NCBI GenBank assembly: GCA_001464855.1
Contig: LNEA01000021.1
Location: forward strand, 1-39,669
Reading direction: 5' to 3'
Length of the DNA stretch: 39,669 nt
Source: Rhizobiales bacterium Ga0077530
GTDB lineage: Bacteria > Pseudomonadota > Alphaproteobacteria > Rhizobiales > Hyphomicrobiaceae
Position 1 is the stretch's first letter, and each line of letters starts with the position of its first letter. Below the pieces are notes generated by a model, which saw nothing but the letters and a program-made list of their open reading frames with translations, did not search any database and was not told the origin of the DNA. The position numbers were made by a program, and so were the translations under genes. This document shows, in pieces, positions 16,972 through 24,847 of the stretch.

Positions 16972-17463
16972 ATGGCAAAGACTGACGTAGCAAAGTCTCC
17001 GGAATCGACGCCGTCGCGTCCAGTCGACGTGTTCGCTGCCATGCGCGGCGAAATGGAGCGGATGTTCGAGCGGTTCGAACATGGCTTCCCACGCTGGCCC
17101 TCGCTTTTCCGCCAAGGCAATGGTGCGATCGTCGTTCCGGAGCTCGACGTCAAGGAAAGCAGTGATTCGATTATGATCGAAGCTGAGCTTCCGGGCGTCG
17201 ATGAGAAAGAGGTCTCCGTGACCTTCGCGAACGGCATGCTGACGATCAAGGGCGAGAAGAAGCAGAGCAGTGAAGAGACAAAAGATAACTACTATCTCTC
17301 GGAGCGCAGCTACGGCGCTTTCGAACGCGTGCTTCGTCTGCCGGAGACTGTCGACGACACGAAAATCGAGGCGAAGTTTGACAGGGGTGTGCTCAAGATC
17401 AAAGCCGCCAAGAAGCCAGAGGCCATCAAGGCCCAGCGAAAGATTGAGATCAAGAAGGCGTGA
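16972..17463 (+). CDS. Hsp20/alpha-crystallin small heat-shock protein
   Basis: 163-residue small chaperone. The alpha-crystallin domain covers about residues 52-150, with LPGVDEKEVSVTFANGMLTI, then KGEKK, and the late FDRGVLKIKAAKK that includes the GVL core signature. The N-terminal arm has MRGEMERMFERFE. It prevents protein aggregation without ATP. AGGAGTAATCAG precedes the ATG. A FixK-type box lies upstream and a strong hairpin follows the stop, so it is probably a single-gene transcript. Low-oxygen induction would be unusual for a classical heat-shock gene but matches HspX-like use in dormancy (inference). Confidence 0.95.
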   Translation: MAKTDVAKSPESTPSRPVDVFAAMRGEMERMFERFEHGFPRWPSLFRQGNGAIVVPELDVKESSDSIMIEAELPGVDEKEVSVTFANGMLTIKGEKKQSSEETKDNYYLSERSYGAFERVLRLPETVDDTKIEAKFDRGVLKIKAAKKPEAIKAQRKIEIKKA

Positions 17464-17479
17464 TTGTCTCGACACCAGG

Positions 17480-17506
17480 GGCGCAGTCAAACGTTCAGAC
17501 TGCGCC
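17480..17506 (+). terminator. Hairpin terminator after hsp20
   Basis: GGCGCAGTC (17480-17488) and GACTGCGCC (17498-17506) form a perfect 9-bp stem with a 9-base loop, followed by TTAT. It begins 16 bases after the hsp20 stop. Confidence 0.75.
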
Positions 17507-17597
17507 TTATGTTCGGATGCCGGGGTTGATTGGCGACTAGCATCCAATCAACTAGGGGAAGGTCGTCGCAGCGGCTTGAGAAGATGTTCGAGTCCAG

Positions 17598-18599
17598 CTA
17601 CATGGAGCCGGGGCCGTCTGACGCATCAAGTGCGAATTCCGCGACGACTGCGGCGTGATATGAGCCGAGCAATTGATCTCCTTTGGAATAGCCCACGACC
17701 TCATCGCCAAGCGCCTCATTGTGGGCTTCGATCGTGCGGAACTGCCCATACAAAGCGCGGCTCGCAAGGATATGATCCAACATCTGCGGGCGGCCATGGT
17801 GCAGGACACTCCAGCGTCGATCGCTTGAGATCGCGCGATCGAGGACAACGAGCGTCTTCGCACTGAGCGAGCCGTTACCCGTATCTTCCTCAGCGCCGAC
17901 CACAATCTTGATCGGCGTCTCGTAGTCCTCGGCGTTGAAATCGCCGGCTACTGCGACGAGCCGGTGGGGATCCGGCTCGAGCAGTTCATCCATGACCATT
18001 CGCAGCTCAAGGGCTTGGGCTCCACGTCGCACGGCAGACAGAAAAAAGCCTTCGGCCCATCCAGAAATACTCTTCCAGACGAAGGGCGCAACTTTCTGTC
18101 CTTGGATGGCTGCAGCGAGAGGGGCACGGAAGTGAAGATTGACGATGGTCAAGCGTCGGCCGCTGCCGAGGTCGACTTCGACAATCAGGATGGGGCGGTC
18201 GAAACGAAGCGGCTCGGGTTCTGAGGCAGTAGGGTCGGCGGTCTTCACGAGATATTGCAGAGGCGGCATCAATTGGTGGCGCAGCTCCCGGGTACTCAGA
18301 AAGGGCAGGCGCGATAGCGTGACAACATTGTGGACATCGGCGACACCCTGCCCATCGACACCTGTCGTCGAGGCTCGATGATAGTCGGCATATCTCGTTC
18401 CAACGAGCAAGAGGTCGAGAGCAGCCAGTGTACGCTCGTGTCGCCCTTTGATGCGCTGGCCATTGATTTCCTGCAGGCAGATGACGTCTGCGTCGAGGCG
18501 GGCAAGCGCTGGCCTCAGTATCTCGGCGCGCGCCTCCAGCGGCATCCGGGCTTTTGGGCCGAGATCGAGACTCTCCAGATTGAACGTTGCAATTCGCAT
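17598..18599 (-). CDS. Endonuclease/exonuclease/phosphatase family protein
   Basis: 333-residue protein of the DNase I-like fold. Seen motifs are MRIATFNLESL at the start, DADVICLQEING (metal-binding Glu), TIVNLHFRAP, VAVAGDFNAEDYETP (catalytic GDFN) and the late LDHILASRAL, matching the family DHI motif; a Ser-Tyr-His near the end (GSYHAAVVAEF) supplies the final catalytic His. The family hydrolyses phosphodiesters in nucleic acids, lipids or sugars; the substrate cannot be told. No signal peptide is visible. It lies downstream of the two exported unknown proteins on the same strand, 98 bases after the second, and may share their transcript. Confidence 0.85.
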   Translation of the reverse strand: MRIATFNLESLDLGPKARMPLEARAEILRPALARLDADVICLQEINGQRIKGRHERTLAALDLLLVGTRYADYHRASTTGVDGQGVADVHNVVTLSRLPFLSTRELRHQLMPPLQYLVKTADPTASEPEPLRFDRPILIVEVDLGSGRRLTIVNLHFRAPLAAAIQGQKVAPFVWKSISGWAEGFFLSAVRRGAQALELRMVMDELLEPDPHRLVAVAGDFNAEDYETPIKIVVGAEEDTGNGSLSAKTLVVLDRAISSDRRWSVLHHGRPQMLDHILASRALYGQFRTIEAHNEALGDEVVGYSKGDQLLGSYHAAVVAEFALDASDGPGSM

Positions 18600-18697
18600 C
18601 ACGATCCTAGATGGGCGATTGCGCCAGCTGTGTCCGGCGCGACTATCTCGAGCACATTATCGACAGGCTGGCAGCGCATGCGCCATCCTCCATGGCA

Positions 18698-19309
18698 CTA
18701 GGACGGCTGATTGAAGGCCTCGAGAATCGTTCGTACGAGCCTCAGCCTCCCGACCACGGAAAGCTTGGTGATGGAGATGCATTGATCTTCTATGCACACC
18801 CGCGCGTTTTCGAGATCCATTTCGACTGAGAGGAGGCTCACGCCGGGATCCCATTCGCAGTTGCCGGGCTCAGCAGTGACCCACTCCCGTACGCGATTGA
18901 CCACGAACCCCATCTCCGTTGAAGTCACGATCGCGTCGAAGCATTGTCGGAAATGCCCCATTCTGAATGCTTTGCTATCGAAGACCGGAGGCTGTGTCCG
19001 GCACTTGGCTAATGTGTCCTGTCCCTTCGAGCATGTGAATCCCAGATAGCGGTCGGTCACGCGCGTTCTCACAGGACTGGTGCAGTGTCTGTCAATCGCC
19101 CACTGTTCCATCCGCAATCGCTGATCTGCACTCACAACAGGCGTGCACGCGATAGGAATTCCGCTTTCCGCGACTGCCGAACTCGTACTCAAAAAGAGCG
19201 TCGCGCCTGCGATGAGCGCAAACGACGCGACAGAATTCACCTGTACGTCGAGGAACTCCTTCATGCGTTCGATGCGGCCATGGAACCATTGGAGTTGAAT
19301 GCAACTCAC
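18698..19309 (-). CDS. Exported Cys-containing protein of unknown function
   Basis: 203 codons from GTG 19309, which is preceded by AAGAGGAG at the right distance. ATG 19264 (MKEFLDVQV) lacks such a site but would give a more usual signal peptide. The hydrophobic segment SVASFALIAGATLFLSTSSA ends in AVAES, a likely signal peptidase site. The mature part has several spaced Cys residues that could form disulfides, and an EFLDVQ/EMDLENARVCIEDQCISI stretch of alternating hydrophobic residues. I do not recognise a domain. It follows the gene at 19371 by 61 bases on the same strand and probably shares the FixK-type promoter at 19922. Confidence 0.7.
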   Translation of the reverse strand: MSCIQLQWFHGRIERMKEFLDVQVNSVASFALIAGATLFLSTSSAVAESGIPIACTPVVSADQRLRMEQWAIDRHCTSPVRTRVTDRYLGFTCSKGQDTLAKCRTQPPVFDSKAFRMGHFRQCFDAIVTSTEMGFVVNRVREWVTAEPGNCEWDPGVSLLSVEMDLENARVCIEDQCISITKLSVVGRLRLVRTILEAFNQPS

Positions 19310-19370
19310 TCTGACTCTCCTCTTGGCGACCCGCCGATTGCTCGTGTCTGACCAGATCTCATCGGTACGG

Positions 19371-19865
19371 CTAGCCCTTAACCAGCGTGATCGTGACGCT
19401 CTTCATGGAAATGCCCTCGGTCGAGATCACAACGGTCTGCCTTGAGCCGCCAAAGGTGACGGACATCGACCCGGAGAAGCCCCCTCCCGTGATCGACACG
19501 TTCAAACGCGTGGCCGAGACACGGCCTTCTGCGCTCCCGGACGCGTTGAATGTCCGTTCCTCCCAGTCACCTGTGACTTTTTCTCCGCGCTGCGTGAGGT
19601 GTCCGCGAACCTCGATCTGGTTGCTGTCGCTTCTGCATCGTATGGCCAGCGCAAGTCTCTCTCCTCCTTCGGAGTAGTACGCGTTACATCTCACGCGTTC
19701 GGTCTGGCCATCCTGGTATCTGATCTGACCCGATCCGGTCCATGTGCCGACGAGTGCGTCAAAGGCGGTAGCGCCTGCCGCTGCTGTGGCAAAGGAGGCG
19801 ACGATCGCCGCAGCCGCTAGAACTCGCCAATATGCGGCGCCGACCGGCTCTCTTGCTCGTTCCAT
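19371..19865 (-). CDS. Exported beta-rich protein of unknown function
   Basis: 164 residues from ATG 19865, chosen because CAGGAG precedes it by 8 bases; ATG/alternative starts to 19895 are less supported. A signal-like segment ends around AAAGATA. The rest is rich in alternating polar/hydrophobic strands with many Gly: FDALVGTWTGSGQIRYQDGQ, CNAYYSEGGERLALAIRC, GDWEERTFNASGSAEGRV. This gives the look of a lipocalin-like or small beta-barrel fold. Similar hypothetical proteins are common in rhizobia by recollection. A perfect FixK-type box lies 56 bases upstream. Confidence 0.7.
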   Translation of the reverse strand: MERAREPVGAAYWRVLAAAAIVASFATAAAGATAFDALVGTWTGSGQIRYQDGQTERVRCNAYYSEGGERLALAIRCRSDSNQIEVRGHLTQRGEKVTGDWEERTFNASGSAEGRVSATRLNVSITGGGFSGSMSVTFGGSRQTVVISTEGISMKSVTITLVKG

Positions 19866-19921
19866 AGAAAACTCCTGCTCACTGACTGCTGACATTCTCC
19901 AACGTCGGAGAAGGACGACGA

Positions 19922-19935
19922 TTGACCGCGGTCAA
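19922..19935. promoter_or_regulatory. FNR/FixK-type box TTGACCGCGGTCAA
   Basis: A complete 14-bp palindrome, the most symmetric site in the window. It lies 56 bases upstream of the minus-strand gene start at 19865. Confidence 0.8.
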
Positions 19936-20003
19936 CTCGATGCCTCTCCTGAAGAGAAATTCGCGCGAGTGCACCCACTCCTGGGCGACGAATGTTCGTC
20001 AGC

Positions 20004-20017
20004 TTGATGCAGCGCAA
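20004..20017. promoter_or_regulatory. FNR/FixK-type box TTGATGCAGCGCAA
   Basis: Fits TTGA-N6-(T/G)CAA and is identical to the site at 16143. It ends 59 bases before the DUF2267 start at 20077. With the box at 19922 it forms a divergent pair, one site for each direction. Confidence 0.7.
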
Positions 20018-20076
20018 TTCCGCCGCACCTGGAATGTGATCCCTTGGCGGCGCGTGCCGAATAGAGGGGTGTCACC

Positions 20077-20532
20077 ATGAGCGTTCCACCAACTGTCAGC
20101 CATGCCGTCCAGCAGATGCAGGTTTGGCTGAAATCGTTATGCGACACCGGAGGATATTCGGATGAAGCCGAGGCGCTGTCCGTACTGAGAGTGGTTCTTC
20201 ATCAACTTCGGGATCGACTGACGCCTGATGAGGCCATCGACCTTGGCGCTCAGCTGCCGCTGATCGCGCGCGGCATTTATTACGAAGGCTGGCGACGATC
20301 GAGGACGCCTGCAAAGGCGCGTTCGCAAGACGCGTTCTTGCAGGGCGTGGCGGCACAATTAGCGCCGCACCCGATCAAGGCGGAAAATGCAGCGAGAGAC
20401 GTCTTCTCGCTGCTGGCGCAGGCGATCGACTCGGGTGAGATCGCGGATGTCATTGGCCAGTTACCCGCTGGCATCAAGGAGCTGTGGCCAGAAGGCATGC
20501 GCACATGGGCGGCAAAACGGGGTAGAGCATAA
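20077..20532 (+). CDS. DUF2267 family protein
   Basis: 151-residue soluble helical protein. The patterns EALSVLRVVLHQLRDRLTPD, then LGAQLPLIARGIYYEGW, and IADVIGQLPAGIKELWP are the hallmark of DUF2267, a domain found in stress-linked gene neighbourhoods and without a fixed biochemical role. GAGGGG stands a few bases before the ATG. It has its own FixK-type box and converges with the decayed Usp gene at 20601. Confidence 0.9.
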   Translation: MSVPPTVSHAVQQMQVWLKSLCDTGGYSDEAEALSVLRVVLHQLRDRLTPDEAIDLGAQLPLIARGIYYEGWRRSRTPAKARSQDAFLQGVAAQLAPHPIKAENAARDVFSLLAQAIDSGEIADVIGQLPAGIKELWPEGMRTWAAKRGRA

Positions 20533-20600
20533 GGCGCGGTGCGAACGCGTGAGAAGTGATTTGGCCTGCAAGTGATCGCATCATTTCGTTGAAGCAATGT

Positions 20601-20960
20601 TCACCGGCATATCAGGACCGTTGTCCTGCTGAGGGTCAGGGCGCCGAGGGCGACGCAGCCTAGCAAGAGTCGGCCCAATGCTCGCCGGCCGTAAGACGCC
20701 AAAATGATCAGATCGCACGACCGTGCCTTCGCCGCCCCCAAGTATGCCTTCTACGGATCTTGGCCTTCGACAGGATCTGGGCCGCGTTAGCGGCCACGGC
20801 TGTCTCGTATTCTTCGAACGGGAACGAGAAAGCCGAATCTCCCATAATCTGGATCGCCAGATGAAGCTGAGCAGGGCCTTCACCCTCATTTAGCCAGGGC
20901 CGATTGAACGCGAAGCGACAAAGACGACACTCCAAGCTGCCTTGGCGCCGCCGGAAGCTC
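20601..20960 (-). pseudogene. Decayed universal stress protein gene
   Basis: Minus-strand remnants of one UspA protein lie in different frames. One reads AIQIMGDSAFSFPFEEYETA then AANAAQIL (compare AIAFPIDEFEKSVTESAARV in the Usp at 15033). Another reads CDLIILASYGRRALGRLLLG, then a tail ending TTVLICR and TGA at 20601-20603. The join near 20750 changes frame, and the N-terminal part around 20900-20960 is degraded. No complete product is possible. The remnant sits between DUF2267 and the four-CBS gene. Confidence 0.75.
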
Positions 20961-21006
20961 CACCGGCTATGCTCGCCGATGCGCGACGCTCCTGCGGCTG
21001 CGCCAA

Positions 21007-21849
21007 CTACCAAAGACACTCCTTGAGGTGTTCTTCCTCGTCCAGTCGATCCAGCTCGATTCCCGTGAAATCTCCTCGAGTGACGACGCCGAGTATTTTG
21101 TGGTCCTCGACCACCGGGAGATGGCGAAATCCGCCATCGTTCATGACACGCAATGCTTCGATGGCGTGGCAGGTCGGTGAGATCGTCATCAGATCCTTCG
21201 TCATTGCGCTCGAAAGACGCAGTTTTTCCGCATCCTTGTCGAGGGCGATCACTCGGATTGCATCACGCCCAGTGAATATCCCCGTGAGATGCCCCTTTCC
21301 GTCGATCACAAGCACACCGCCGCACTTGCGCCTGCGCATGGAGCGGCACGCCTGCTGTACAGATTTGACGCCGGGGAGGGTGAACGGCTTGGTGCAATCG
21401 AGCACATCCATCAGGCGTCGATCCAGGGTGCCACCAGCGCTATCCACCGCATGCCTTCTGGCAAATTCCTCCAGCTCCATGCCTTTGAAATCTCGCAGCG
21501 ACACGACACCGCAAATCTTGCCGTTGTCGATCACCGGCAGGTGTCGAAAGCCACCTTCGGTCATGGCGCGGAGTGCATTGATGGCACTGTCGCTTGGGCT
21601 GATGGATGTGGGGTTGCGAGTCATTGCTTGGGCAAGACGGGTGCTGCTGGCATCCTTGACTCTCGCCAACAGCCGGACTGCATCGCGACCCGTGAAGATG
21701 CCACTGAGACGCTTCATGTTATCGACGACTAGAACCGATCCGGTGCCACGCTCGCGCATGAGCCTGCACGCATTACCAACGGTCTCATCCGCAGCAAGAA
21801 CGAGCGGCTTTTGATCCTTGACGATGTATGCCAGCGGTCGGTTTGTCAT
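21007..21849 (-). CDS. Four-CBS-domain protein
   Basis: 280 residues made almost wholly of two CBS pairs. Repeats are visible as SGIFTGRDAVRLLARVKDAS, ICGVVSLRDFKGMELEE, TGIFTGRDAIRVIALDKDAE and ILGVVTRGDFTGIELDR, each preceded by a GFRHLPVI-type or VLVVD-type strand. The second pair repeats the first closely, so it arose by internal duplication. CBS pairs bind adenine nucleotides and often act as energy sensors. The ATG at 21849 (MTNRPLAYIV) is preferred; a TTG at 21873 is in frame. The FixK-like site at 21889 lies 39 bases upstream. No effector domain is attached. Confidence 0.92.
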   Translation of the reverse strand: MTNRPLAYIVKDQKPLVLAADETVGNACRLMRERGTGSVLVVDNMKRLSGIFTGRDAVRLLARVKDASSTRLAQAMTRNPTSISPSDSAINALRAMTEGGFRHLPVIDNGKICGVVSLRDFKGMELEEFARRHAVDSAGGTLDRRLMDVLDCTKPFTLPGVKSVQQACRSMRRRKCGGVLVIDGKGHLTGIFTGRDAIRVIALDKDAEKLRLSSAMTKDLMTISPTCHAIEALRVMNDGGFRHLPVVEDHKILGVVTRGDFTGIELDRLDEEEHLKECLW

Positions 21850-21888
21850 GATGAAGTGTATTCTCCTCGCCAATCGCCACGGCCATCA

Positions 21889-21902
21889 ATGACACAGATC
21901 AA
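21889..21902. promoter_or_regulatory. FNR/FixK-like site, minus strand TTGATCTGTGTCAT
   Basis: One mismatch (last base) to TTGA-N6-TCAA. It lies 39 bases before the four-CBS gene start at 21849, with the partner box for the opposite direction 64 bases away. Confidence 0.5.
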
Positions 21903-21966
21903 AAAAGCGAACATGCTGCATCGCAGCGAGGCGCGCTTCTGTGATTGCCAGTGCCGCTGGCCTCCG

Positions 21967-21980
21967 TTGACCAACATCAA
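21967..21980. promoter_or_regulatory. FNR/FixK-type box TTGACCAACATCAA
   Basis: Exact TTGA-N6-TCAA, ending 54 bases before the CBS-BON gene start at 22035. It overlaps a second dyad, CAACATCAATGTTG (21972-21985). Confidence 0.7.
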
Positions 21981-22034
21981 TGTTGACGACGCGCTCCCTG
22001 GTATTCTTCGACTTTCAACCTGACGGGGTGTGCC

Positions 22035-22733
22035 ATGCAAGCCAAGGACATAATGACCCGAGACGTTACTACAGTGTCGCCGTCGGCAACTGTCCGCGAA
22101 GTCGCCAAACTCATGGCGAGCAAGCGGTTGAGCGGACTACCTGTCGTATCTTCGGATGGACGGCCTGTGGGTATGCTCACAGCCAGCGATCTGCTACACC
22201 GCGTCGAAACCGGAACCGAGAAACGATCCTCCTGGTTCACGAGCTTCTTCTCAAATCCCGACGACATGGCGCGCCAGTATGCCAAGGCGCATGGGCTGAA
22301 GGCGCATGAAGTCATGTCACGTCACGTAGTATCCGTGCGCGACGATGCCGATCTCAGCGAGGTCGCGGACGTCCTCGACAGGAACAAGTTGAAGCGCGTT
22401 CCGGTCGTGCGGGATGGAGCGCTGGTAGGCGTCATCTCGCGCAGCGATATTGTCCGGGTTCTCAGCGAATCGAGCGTGGGTCAACCCGTCGCAAAGTCGA
22501 ACGACGTCGGCTTGCAGAACGCAATATGGCAGGAGATTCGTAAGCAGAAATGGCTCGACAGTGGGTATGTCAACATCATGGTCAATGACGGAGTCGTCGA
22601 GGCCTGGGGCATGGTGGCGTCGGCGGAGCAACGCAATGCGCTTGTGGTGCTACTCGAAGAAGCCGCAGGCGCGGCCAAGATCGAGGATCATCTCAGGGTT
22701 GGTATGCCAAGCACGACCGCGGGATTGGTCTGA
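22035..22733 (+). CDS. CBS-pair protein with C-terminal BON domain
   Basis: 232 residues. The first CBS motif is MQAKDIMTRDVTTVSPSATV to VGMLTASDLL. A second, HEVMSRHVVSVRDDADLSEV to VGVISRSDIVRVL, follows a charged linker (residues 58-85). From about residue 160 a BON domain follows (YVNIMVNDGVVEAWGMVASA, then EQRNALVVLLEEAAG). This CBS-CBS-BON order is a known alphaproteobacterial arrangement in oxygen-limitation and stress clusters. CBS pairs bind adenine nucleotides; BON domains bind lipids or membranes in other proteins. The cytochrome gene follows after 11 bases and is probably co-transcribed. A FixK-type box lies upstream. Confidence 0.92.
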   Translation: MQAKDIMTRDVTTVSPSATVREVAKLMASKRLSGLPVVSSDGRPVGMLTASDLLHRVETGTEKRSSWFTSFFSNPDDMARQYAKAHGLKAHEVMSRHVVSVRDDADLSEVADVLDRNKLKRVPVVRDGALVGVISRSDIVRVLSESSVGQPVAKSNDVGLQNAIWQEIRKQKWLDSGYVNIMVNDGVVEAWGMVASAEQRNALVVLLEEAAGAAKIEDHLRVGMPSTTAGLV

Positions 22734-22744
22734 CGAACCGCATC

Positions 22745-23143
22745 ATGGGCGCACAACGTGACGCGACGCCCGCTCCTGGTCAGCGTCACGCACGCACTGA
22801 GTGTTGCCGCACGCCTCGTGGTATCGTTCGAAGTGTCGCGCGTACGGTGATGCTCTCTCTTCTTTTTGCCGCCGTAGAGCCTGCTCGTGGAGAAGATGGG
22901 AGGGCCTTGCTGGAAAGACACTGCGGCAGGTGCCACGCAGTTTCCGAAAGCGCTAAAAGCCGCCAGACTAGCGCACCGAATCTATGGGTCATCTTGCGGT
23001 CCTATGAGCAGGAGCAGCTCGAGTTCGAACTCTCCGAAGGTATCGGCTCGCGACACAGTAAGATGCCGCAGATCCAGTTCTCATCCGAGGAGATATCAAA
23101 CATCCAGGAATTTCTGTTCGGCCCGGCCCAGCGGGCGCGGTAG
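22745..23143 (+). CDS. Small monoheme cytochrome c
   Basis: 132 codons from ATG 22745, 11 bases after the CBS-BON gene. Heme motif CGRCH (Cys60, Cys63, His64); probable sixth ligand Met107 in SRHSKMPQIQF; last helix EEISNIQEFLF. The true start may be further in, because the first 30 residues are Arg/Cys-rich and the signal peptide seems to begin near SVARTVMLSLLFAAVEPARG. No clear ribosome binding site supports any one start. It has no box of its own and probably depends on the promoter at 21967. It is distinct from the 1209-type cytochromes in the heme-to-Met segment. Confidence 0.82.
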   Translation: MGAQRDATPAPGQRHARTECCRTPRGIVRSVARTVMLSLLFAAVEPARGEDGRALLERHCGRCHAVSESAKSRQTSAPNLWVILRSYEQEQLEFELSEGIGSRHSKMPQIQFSSEEISNIQEFLFGPAQRAR

Positions 23144-23243
23144 CGGGCAGCCTTGACCGGATCAGCGGAAGCTAAGCGAACAGCCGCCGCGCAGAGTCCT
23201 CTCGATCTTGATCGGGGACAGGCAGACGAGAAGGTCAGGAGCG

Positions 23244-24602
23244 ATGAGAGTCACATTCCTCGGCGCGACGGGAACGGTAACCGGGTCCAGATACCTGATC
23301 GAGCACGACAGAACATGTATTCTTATCGATTGCGGCCTGTTCCAGGGGAATCCCGAACTCCGACAGCGCAACTGGCAAGCTGCACCATTCAACCCGGCCG
23401 CGCTCGATGCTATCCTTCTTACTCACGCGCATATCGATCACAGCGGCGCCATCCCGCGGCTCGTTCGTGATGGGTTCAAGGGACCCATCTACTGCTCCGA
23501 GGCAACGGCCGATCTCTGTGCCATCCTGCTTCCCGATAGCGGTCGCATCCAAGAAGACGATGCCGAGACTGCCAACCGCTACGGCTATTCCCGGCACGCC
23601 CCGGCATTACCACTGTATACCGAAGCCGACGCACACATTGCGCTGGAGCAGTTCAGACCAGTGGGCCTTGGTACGCCGCATGACCTATCCCCTGAACTGA
23701 GCTTCACCCTGTCGCGGGCCGGTCATATCCTCGGCGCCTCTTTCATCGACCTGCGTAGCGGTGACGGTACTTCCATCCTGTTCACAGGCGATATCGGACG
23801 CCCCAACAGCCCTGTCATGAAAGCGCCCGCTCAGTTGCAGGGTGCCGACTATATCGTCCTTGAATCGACGTACGGCGATCGGCGGCATGGCGAAAAAGAT
23901 CCATCCGATCAAATCGGCGATGTGATCCGCCGGACCGCTGCGCGGGGCGGCACCGTTGTCGTGCCGGCTTTTGCGGTGGGCAGAACGCAGGATCTGCTCT
24001 TCCACCTCTACACACTCAAGCAAGCAGGGCGCATTCCCGATCTTCCCGTGTTTCTCGATAGCCCCATGGCCATCAACGCGACAGAACTGCTGCTCCGTCA
24101 CAAGAACGAACACCGTCTATCCCCCCAGAAATGCGCCGCGGTATGCGCCATCGCCCGCTACGCACGCACCGTCGACGAATCCAAGGCCATCAACGCCAGT
24201 CCCATCCCCAAGGTCATCATTTCCGCGAGCGGAATGGCAACTGGTGGCCGAGTGCTCCACCATCTCAAGGCGTATGTCGGTGACCCTCGCAATGCTGTAT
24301 TGCTCGCTGGATACCAGGCGCCAGGAACACGAGGGGATCGCCTCGCACGCGGCGAGTCGAGCCTCAGGATCCATGGCCGTGACTGGCCTGTGCGCGCCGA
24401 AATCGCCCAACTCGACACGATGTCTGCACATGCCGATTACGCAGAAATTCTCGATTGGCTGAAGAACTTCCGCTCACCACCACGCAAGGTCTTCATAACC
24501 CACGGCGAGCCCAAGGCCGCCGAAGCCATGCGGCAGCACATTACTGAGATGTTCGGCTGGGAGGCCACTGTTCCCATCTTCGCGCACCATGAGGTGCTGT
24601 AG
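23244..24602 (+). CDS. MBL-fold/beta-CASP RNase-like hydrolase with RNA specificity domain
   Basis: 452 residues beginning MRVTFLGATGTVTGSRYLIE. The metal-binding motif is THAHIDHSG (His61, His63, Asp65, His66), with further ligands in SRAGHILGAS and FTGDIGRP. A beta-CASP insert and the C-terminal RNA-specificity motif follow: SASGMATGGRVLHHL, then LAGYQAPGTRGDRLA, and MSAHADYAEILDWL with the final FITHGEP. This is the CPSF73/YSH1-like bacterial and archaeal group with predicted RNase activity. AGGAGCG precedes the ATG at 23244. It lies 100 bases after the cytochrome gene and may belong to the same transcript. Related proteins occur in low-oxygen regulons, which fits the context (inference). 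Confidence 0.92.
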   Translation: MRVTFLGATGTVTGSRYLIEHDRTCILIDCGLFQGNPELRQRNWQAAPFNPAALDAILLTHAHIDHSGAIPRLVRDGFKGPIYCSEATADLCAILLPDSGRIQEDDAETANRYGYSRHAPALPLYTEADAHIALEQFRPVGLGTPHDLSPELSFTLSRAGHILGASFIDLRSGDGTSILFTGDIGRPNSPVMKAPAQLQGADYIVLESTYGDRRHGEKDPSDQIGDVIRRTAARGGTVVVPAFAVGRTQDLLFHLYTLKQAGRIPDLPVFLDSPMAINATELLLRHKNEHRLSPQKCAAVCAIARYARTVDESKAINASPIPKVIISASGMATGGRVLHHLKAYVGDPRNAVLLAGYQAPGTRGDRLARGESSLRIHGRDWPVRAEIAQLDTMSAHADYAEILDWLKNFRSPPRKVFITHGEPKAAEAMRQHITEMFGWEATVPIFAHHEVL

Positions 24603-24604
24603 TC

Positions 24605-24625
24605 ACGTCGTTCCCGTCACGACGT
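24605..24625 (+). terminator. Hairpin after the MBL hydrolase gene
   Basis: ACGTCGT (24605-24611) and ACGACGT (24619-24625) form a 7-bp stem with a 7-base loop, starting 2 bases after the stop codon. There is no clear T-run, so its role as terminator is uncertain. Confidence 0.4.
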
Positions 24626-24731
24626 CGTGCGCGGACACGACACAGTTCGCAATGCGAGCCAGAACTCGACTGTCAGTTGCGGGGCCTTCCAACAAAAGGA
24701 CCGACGCGCGACCCGTCGCTCACCATTGCTC

Positions 24732-24745
24732 TTGATGTCGGTCAA
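24732..24745. promoter_or_regulatory. FNR/FixK-type box TTGATGTCGGTCAA
   Basis: Exact TTGA-N6-TCAA, ending 102 bases before the start of the hibernation factor-cold shock gene at 24848. Confidence 0.75.
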
Positions 24746-24847
24746 TGTTGCGAGCGCTGCGGCGCGTAGAAAAACGAAATGCCGCGAAAGATGGCACGAT
24801 CCTGAGGTCTGCGGCCTCGCGCAGTTGGATCAAGGAGCACGTGTTCC

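Noticed and set aside
20708-21019. Minus-strand frames here as separate small genes
   Set aside because: They are frameshifted pieces of one decayed Usp gene.
23153-23165. TTGACCGGATCAG before the MBL hydrolase as an FNR site
   Set aside because: Spacing is 5 and the right half is incomplete.
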